Assembly (NCBI RefSeq): GCF_003002825.1
Contig: NZ_PVTE01000005.1
Coordinates: 186,001 to 250,000, forward strand
DNA: 64,000 nt
Source of the DNA: Spirosoma oryzae
Lineage (GTDB): Bacteria; Bacteroidota; Bacteroidia; Cytophagales; Spirosomataceae
Reading direction: 5' to 3'
The notes beneath the pieces were generated by a model. It was not told the origin of the DNA and made no database searches. It worked only from the letters and a program-made list of their open reading frames with translations. Below are positions 59,314 through 64,000 of this stretch, piece after piece (the stretch's first letter is position 1; each line of letters begins with the position of its first letter). Both the position numbers and the translations under genes were made by a program.

Positions 59314-59778
59314 TCAGATAGCCAGTACTTGTTTTGCCTGATCGACGGCTCGGTGCAACTGACTGTGGAGATAAATACGCTGATCGTCGATAAAGAAGGC
59401 TATGTCTCCGTCGAATTCATTGGCAAAGGAACAGCCGTTGGCAAACCGGCCCCAGCCTTCGTTGATATAGCGGTTCAGCCGATTCTGGGGCCATTGTCCT
59501 GGCCGATCGGCGGCTACGGCAGGTAAATGCTGATGCATCCAGTGCACGAGTGACGTGATATCCTGAATTTTGCCCTGCACACCAATGCCTTTCGTAAAGT
59601 CGATCCGTTGGCCCCGTTCCTCGACCTGAGTCAGGAGTTTGTCTACCCGGCTTATTAGCTCGGCGAAAGAGGTGCGCCAGGCTAGATCGTCAGCAGCATC
59701 AACGGCGAAAGCCGGTGACCGAAATAAGGCCTCGATGGCTAGCAGGTTGTCATGGGGCGTTTGTGTATCAATAGTCAT
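59314..59778 (-). CDS. Uncharacterised cytosolic protein
   Basis: 154 residues with no signal peptide. Helical N-terminus (NLLAIEALFRSPAFAVDAAD, LAWRTSFAELISRVDKLLTQ) and a globular second half (FTKGIGVQGKIQDITSLVHW, RYINEGWGRFANGCSFANEF, GDIAFFIDDQRIYLHSQL). The GWGRFANGCSFAN stretch looks conserved. Helix periodicity suggests an all-helical fold. No family recognised. It follows the desaturase divergently spaced by 125 bases on the same strand, and it may be expressed with it. Confidence 0.6.
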   Translation of the reverse strand: MTIDTQTPHDNLLAIEALFRSPAFAVDAADDLAWRTSFAELISRVDKLLTQVEERGQRIDFTKGIGVQGKIQDITSLVHWMHQHLPAVAADRPGQWPQNRLNRYINEGWGRFANGCSFANEFDGDIAFFIDDQRIYLHSQLHRAVDQAKQVLAI

Positions 59779-60675
59779 GAGTTGGGTAAAAAGGAGGAAG
59801 GAAAGTCAGGCCAGTGAACGGACGCAGGTCTACCGGTCAGTTCGGGCAGTGTGCGTTACCAGTGACGGTGGTACTTGGCAAGAAAGGGAGTGGCCAGGTT
59901 GCGAAGGCAGGGGAACTTGCTGCATAGTCAGGCCCGGACGCGGCTGGGACGTTCGCAGTAATGGCCGAAAAACCGGACTGATGATCAATTCGTAGTGATC
60001 AAGTAGGGAAGACAGGACTCGTTGAGCGGCCGTGTCGAATTGACTGAGCAAGCGATACATGGAGCGAGTGATTTATGAGCAGAGAAGGATAAGATGCCCC
60101 GGCGAATCGGGATTAGCCGCTGAGAATGCCGATAACGAGTAATTGATGCTGGTATGGGCAGACGCGTTATGTTTTGAAGAACAAACGCTTGTATCCTGGC
60201 ACGGGGCCGGGTAATCAGCTCACCAACGATAGTGGCTAGAGTAATCGAACTGATCTGGTCTTGGGCGGTGAAGCCAGCCGATACTGATGCGGTCGGGTGC
60301 TTCACTTAGTTTACTAATGAGGACCGGCTGATGACGTGTAAAACCGGTAACGAGTTGCCAAAATGTGAAGACGATGAACCGACTGTTGATCGGGTATATA
60401 AACTAAACCAATTTATACATAAAAAGATTAGTCTACATACGATATAGTTGCCGGTAACGATCTGTCAAGGCTATAATTTATAGCCGAATTACTTGGTAAA
60501 AACGATCAGTACGGCGCTACCGCGCACTAATGTGCTATCTGCAAGCTGGCCAATTATTTGTATTCTGGTAAGTTTATTTTAGCGAGGGTATAGGCCGATT
60601 AAACGAAAAAGCGTCGGAAGGGGTTGACATTATGACGCGTTATCAAATTCAACCATTGAGCTGCGTCCACTCTCC
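59779..60675. other. 900-bp gap with no convincing gene
   Basis: Two overlapping minus-strand frames (59830-60060 and 59985-60305) lack family features, signal peptides or codon bias and I do not call them. The part from about 60350 to 60600 is AT-rich and free of long frames, as expected for an upstream regulatory region. A good TAnnTTTG was not found. Confidence 0.4.
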
Positions 60676-60864
60676 ATGAAGGAATACACAGAAATCCCCG
60701 ACACCAGCGATTCGGACTACTGGCAGATCAAAGTGACGGAAGGTCAACTGCGGAGCCAGACATTTGTGCCGCGTGACAAAGAACTCCATCATCGGCTAAA
60801 AACGAAGGCATGGGCTGATATTCAGGCGGCTCAACCGCGCCGTCGTCGGAACGCCAAAGATTAG
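60676..60864 (+). CDS. Small basic protein of unknown function
   Basis: 62 residues, MKEYTEIPDTSDSDYWQIKV at the start, then TEGQLRSQTFVPRDKELHHR and a basic C-terminus AAQPRRRRNAKD. It is soluble, with a likely small beta start and basic tail that might bind nucleic acid. No family recognised. A terminator follows at 60932-60975, which supports a real transcript on this strand. Confidence 0.5.
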   Translation: MKEYTEIPDTSDSDYWQIKVTEGQLRSQTFVPRDKELHHRLKTKAWADIQAAQPRRRRNAKD

Positions 60865-60931
60865 CGATAAGGACATATTCAGCTCGTTTCGCCTGTAAGC
60901 GGTTCCGGCTGCGTCAGGCCTTGTCTGAAAA

Positions 60932-60975
60932 CAGCTGTCTGTACCCAACCAACAGGTACGGACAGCTGCCTTTTT
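60932..60975. terminator. Terminator between the small basic gene and the acyltransferase gene
   Basis: CAGCTGTCTGTACC pairs with GGTACGGACAGCTG with one wobble around nine bases, followed by TTTTT on the plus strand; on the minus strand TTTTCAG follows. It serves the convergent pair. Confidence 0.8.
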
Positions 60976-60982
60976 ATGCACT

Positions 60983-62086
60983 TTACTTGCCCGACAGGTA
61001 GCGCCGGATGGGGGTATCGACATACGCCATAATCAGCTGCGCGAAGGCAATCAGCGCCACCGTCAGTACGGGTACCAGCACCCACAACTGGCCTGCTGTC
61101 GGCTTCCTGGCTTCGAGATAGCTCATGAACAGCCAGATGAATGGGTAGTGGACCATGTAGAGCGGGTACGATAAATCACCCAGCCAGTTGCAAAGCCTGT
61201 CCCAGAAAGGGTTTGTTTGTGTACCGGCACCCAGGGCAATCAGAAACGGGAAATAAACGAGTACCAGAAAAGGTTCGGTAAACTGGTTCAGGCCGACTCG
61301 GTACGGGACCAGAAACGCCAGCAGGAGTAGTATGCTGATGGGAACGAAGCCGAGCGAGTTGGTAATTCGCCAGCCCGACCGAAAGACGAGCATGCCCAGC
61401 AGAAACGAACCCGCTACCCTGGGCAGACCGCCGTATTCGTTGCCAATGCCCCAACCCACACCGACGTTGCCGTACGCATTGGCCGTGATACAAAGCGCAA
61501 TGGCGGCTACGATCGTTAAGCCTACCAGCGTTTTGCGGGAGATCCGGTAGAGGATTAGTGCGTAAACGATATTGGCGATGTATTCCCACAGCAACGACCA
61601 GGTCGGCGGATTGAGGTGAAACAGATTATGGTATCGCTCCGGAACCGCCGGGTACGGAATCATCAGGCTACCTGACACAAATAGCAGCGCCGTTTTGCCG
61701 GGTCCCTTCAACGCGTACAGCTTACTGAATGGGTCGAGCACGAAACAGATCAGCCCAATAACCGCACCGATGACGACGAGTGGGTGCAGGCGAATCAGGC
61801 GTAGCCGGAAAAACGCCCAGCTGCCCAACTGGCCAATCCGGTTGTCATACGCGTAGGCAATGACGAAGCCCGACAGACAGAAAAAAAAGTCGACGGCCAG
61901 ATAGCCGTGGGTGATAAAACTCTTGCTGGGGTCGGGAACGACGATTTCCATAAAGTGGAAAATCAACACGGTTAGTGCGGCTACACCGCGTAACCCATCC
62001 AGGACTAGAAAATGGGGTCTGGTAGTCAGCTGTAACGGCTCTTGACTAGATTTCTTCATCAGGCTGGCCTGCGTCGGAGCAGGCAT
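60983..62086 (-). CDS. Acyltransferase-3 family membrane protein (OafA/YrhL-like)
   Basis: 367 residues with about ten membrane helices. The N-terminal signature LVLDGLRGVAALTVLIFHFM (R...H) and ITHGYLAVDFFFCLSGFVIA are diagnostic of the AT3 family. Other helices: LSYPLYMVHYPFIWLFMSYL near the C-terminus, typical of the 'LSYPLYLVH' motif. Members O-acylate polysaccharides, lipopolysaccharide or antibiotics with acyl-CoA. The start at 62086 gives an unusual Thr/Gln-rich lead; ATG at 62059 would also work. No nearby surface-polysaccharide gene cluster, so the substrate is unknown. Confidence 0.9.
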   Translation of the reverse strand: MPAPTQASLMKKSSQEPLQLTTRPHFLVLDGLRGVAALTVLIFHFMEIVVPDPSKSFITHGYLAVDFFFCLSGFVIAYAYDNRIGQLGSWAFFRLRLIRLHPLVVIGAVIGLICFVLDPFSKLYALKGPGKTALLFVSGSLMIPYPAVPERYHNLFHLNPPTWSLLWEYIANIVYALILYRISRKTLVGLTIVAAIALCITANAYGNVGVGWGIGNEYGGLPRVAGSFLLGMLVFRSGWRITNSLGFVPISILLLLAFLVPYRVGLNQFTEPFLVLVYFPFLIALGAGTQTNPFWDRLCNWLGDLSYPLYMVHYPFIWLFMSYLEARKPTAGQLWVLVPVLTVALIAFAQLIMAYVDTPIRRYLSGK

Positions 62087-62226
62087 GGTTCACTAGCCAA
62101 AGCAGAAAACCGATCGATTATATGCATCAGGACAAGCGTTGTTGACCACCCGGCGACAGTCCGACCGGATTGACAGGTCGGGAGAAGACAATGTGCTTGC
62201 CGGGTTAGTAACAAGGCGTGGATATG

Positions 62227-62258
62227 AAAAAGCCGCTACCCGAGTGGGGGAGCGGCTT
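62227..62258 (-). terminator. Terminator of the gene at 62420-62704
   Basis: AAGCCGCT pairs with AGCGGCTT around 13 bases; on the minus strand it is followed by TTTTTC. It is about 160 bases beyond that gene's stop. Confidence 0.7.
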
Positions 62259-62419
62259 CTTGTTTGCCTGACGAAGTAAAAAAGTGAACGGTGGGTATTA
62301 TTCAGGTTGTAAACACATACGGGTGGTGCATGATCTATGTCGGAACTACCTCAGTATGGTAAGTGGATGGTAACACAAGAGCGTCGGGCAGGCAGTGCCA
62401 CGCACAACTGCTGTATCAG

Positions 62420-62704
62420 TCAGGCAACGACAGTCCGGTTATCGGCTACTTTTAGTTGCTGCATGATCGCGTAGCGGTCAGACTCGACCAGCATACCCAG
62501 TTCCGCTAGCAGCAATGCCTGCGCCGGAATACTGAGCGTCTGAAATCCGTTCGCTGCCCGGACGACAACCCGGTAAACGCCGTCGGTTCGTAATTGGTGA
62601 GCCTGGTAATGGCTAACGCCCGGAACTGCCAGGTCGACTAATTTCTGAAAGAGTTCGCCGAGCGAGGCCGGTTCGATCGTGGTTTCGTTTGCTGTAGCTG
62701 ACAT
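62420..62704 (-). CDS. Small uncharacterised cytosolic protein
   Basis: 94 residues from ATG 62704; an ATG at 62716 adds four (MHFI). Mixed alpha/beta: PASLGELFQKLVDLAVPGVS, YQAHQLRTDGVYRVVVRAAN, GFQTLSIPAQALLLAELGML. No signal peptide or known motif. A terminator is present downstream at 62227-62258. The gaps 62087-62419 and 62705-62911 hold no other feature I can support. Confidence 0.5.
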   Translation of the reverse strand: MSATANETTIEPASLGELFQKLVDLAVPGVSHYQAHQLRTDGVYRVVVRAANGFQTLSIPAQALLLAELGMLVESDRYAIMQQLKVADNRTVVA

Positions 62705-62911
62705 GATGAAATGCATGGTGATTGCCTCTTTTGTGTTTGTAAATCAAAATTGGTAGTCTATTAAGTGAAAATGCTGATCTTTCGATGAATGGTAGAAAAT
62801 GGGGGATAAGCTATCAGAAACGGGCTAAAATCGTCCTTTGACTACCGTTTTTTAATGATTTATTTGTCATTCAATCTATTGATAATCAAGTTCTAGTCTG
62901 TTCTTTAGTAT

Positions 62912-64000
62912 ATGCGTGCTTATTTGCTGGGCTTACTGATCGGCTATCCCCTCTTCACCACGGCTCAATCTGCCACTCCGCCCTGCGATTGCCCATCGGT
63001 ATTGCAGCAGGTCAGCCGTAAAGTAGCCGACAATTACGCCGGCTGGACCGATAAGGTGACGGCCAAAACAAAGCCTGCGCACACCCGACTGCTGGATAGT
63101 CTGCAACAGCAGGCCACCAAAGCAACAACCGATGCCGACTGCTTTCAACTACTGAAAGCGTATAAGGCGTTCTTCCGGGATGGGCACTTTCAGGTAGAGC
63201 TGCGCAATACCGGCTCAGCGGCAACACCAACCCCAGCGCCCGTGGTTGGCGTTCGGACTATCCCGCTGTCGGAAGCGCAGGCTCAACAATTGCTGCTGGA
63301 CAAAGCGAAAAAACACCACCCTGTCGAGGGAATCTGGGAGACGCCCGAGCGGAGCTACAAACTGGCGATCATCCCCGATCCGCAATCGGCGGATTCGCTG
63401 GTTGGGGTCGTACTCGCATCGACGAATCCCCGGTGGACGCCGGGCCTGGTCAAGCTGAAACTGGCTACCCGCAATCCGGCTGCCGGTCAGGTGTTGTACC
63501 GCAACGGAGCGTTTGAAGAGGAGTCGCTCCGGCTGGCGCAGACGGGTAATCTGTTTCGGATCGGCGGGTACGGGTACTGGCTACGGCGCTTTCCTCAGGC
63601 GGTAACGGAGGCCGAGCAGCAAACCGTTGCGCGCCAGGCGATCCCGATCGAGTTTCGCCAGCTTAGTCCGCAGGTAGCGTATCTGCGGGTGACCAGTTTC
63701 AATACGCCCAAAGCACAGGTGGATAGTATGGTCCGGGTACATCAGTCGGCGCTGCGCCAGACGCCCACGCTGATTATCGACATTCGCGACAACGGGGGCG
63801 GTAGTAACTCGTCGTTCGCATCGCTGCTGCCACTGATGAATACCAACAACTTTCAGGATACGCACACTTACATGCGAACATCGCCCGACAACATTGCCGC
63901 TGAAGAAGCGATGATCGCCCGCGCCCGCGCCGGTCATTGGGATACCGATAGCGTGCTCAACGTTTGGGCCACCGACGTCGCGCAGGCGAAAGCGCATCCC
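62912..64000 (+). CDS. Secreted S41-family (C-terminal processing) protease, truncated by window end
   Basis: 363 codons are open to the right edge, so the C-terminus is missing. It starts with a signal peptide (LLGLLIGYPLFTTAQS). After a variable helical domain (CDCPSVLQQVSRKVADNYAG) and a middle beta domain (YLRVTSFNTPKAQVDSMVRV) the S41 core begins with TLIIDIRDNGGGSNSSFASL, the conserved 'D-x-R-x-N-x-G-G' strand that precedes the catalytic serine. The nucleophile and lysine would lie beyond residue 363. There is no obvious PDZ domain in the visible part. It probably processes periplasmic or outer-membrane proteins. Confidence 0.8.
   Translation, partial: MRAYLLGLLIGYPLFTTAQSATPPCDCPSVLQQVSRKVADNYAGWTDKVTAKTKPAHTRLLDSLQQQATKATTDADCFQLLKAYKAFFRDGHFQVELRNTGSAATPTPAPVVGVRTIPLSEAQAQQLLLDKAKKHHPVEGIWETPERSYKLAIIPDPQSADSLVGVVLASTNPRWTPGLVKLKLATRNPAAGQVLYRNGAFEEESLRLAQTGNLFRIGGYGYWLRRFPQAVTEAEQQTVARQAIPIEFRQLSPQVAYLRVTSFNTPKAQVDSMVRVHQSALRQTPTLIIDIRDNGGGSNSSFASLLPLMNTNNFQDTHTYMRTSPDNIAAEEAMIARARAGHWDTDSVLNVWATDVAQAKAHP

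Noticed and set aside
59830-60305. Two overlapping minus-strand frames of 76 and 106 codons
   Set aside because: No signal peptide, domain or clear codon bias, and they overlap each other. Left as an unassigned gap.

Overview
The window reads as a chromosomal segment of a Bacteroidetes bacterium, most likely a Cytophagales member close to Spirosoma (inference). The grounds are a SusC/SusD pair with an ECF sigma/FecR switch, a NUDIX-type arabinose regulator, promoters with the Bacteroidetes -7 element TAnnTTTG, no obvious Shine-Dalgarno sequences, moderately GC-rich coding DNA, and a eukaryote-type NADP isocitrate dehydrogenase. I saw no tRNA, rRNA, CRISPR array, insertion sequence or phage gene.

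Layout. 1-9 kb is housekeeping and small genes: the end of a TonB-dependent receptor, ffh, a secreted M20 amidohydrolase, a predicted beta-barrel protein, icd, a PIN-domain toxin-antitoxin pair and a secreted Dabb protein. 9.0-19.5 kb is a complete L-arabinose operon: NUDIX regulator, secreted GH51 arabinofuranosidase, araB, araA, a second GH51, araD and a sodium/sugar symporter. It opens with a promoter holding a perfect 15-bp palindrome and closes with a strong terminator. 19.5-27.7 kb has a YcxB-like membrane protein, a PyrR-like phosphoribosyltransferase, a 58-residue membrane protein, a SNF2-type helicase and a large SdrD-B/DUF11 adhesin-like protein. 27.9-33.8 kb is a CUT1-type sugar ABC importer (lipoprotein, two permeases, ATPase) with a secreted glycosidase-like protein inside the cluster. 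33.8-40.3 kb holds an AmpG-like MFS protein, a GNAT protein, a Tat-exported Gfo/Idh/MocA oxidoreductase, an SDR and a second PIN toxin-antitoxin pair. 40.3-56.7 kb is a minus-strand polysaccharide utilization locus, in transcription order: ECF sigma, FecR, SusC, SusD, DUF3823 lipoprotein, DUF4965 glutaminase-A-like protein, GH2, enolase-superfamily enzyme, GH127. 57-64 kb has an Rpn/PD-(D/E)XK protein, a fatty-acid desaturase, an acyltransferase, small unknown genes and a truncated S41 protease.

How it fits together. GH51 enzymes (alpha-L-arabinofuranosidases), GH127 (beta-L-arabinofuranosidase family) and GH2 would release arabinose and other sugars from plant polysaccharides. The symporter and AraA/AraB/AraD would take arabinose to xylulose 5-phosphate. 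SusCD and the ABC importer would bring in oligosaccharides. These substrate assignments are inference from family membership.

The most unusual signal is intergenic. Many gaps, often inside operons and sometimes overlapping stop codons, hold long palindromes whose arms are built from stuttering short words (GATTGAATG, CGGTTTAC, GTTGTAAAG, GAAGAAAGA, ACAGGATT). Arm sequences differ between groups, yet six elements from three groups carry the same octamer GCGYCAGC at or near the apex. A separate class of G/C-rich nested palindromes brackets the enolase-superfamily gene and lies between araB and araA.
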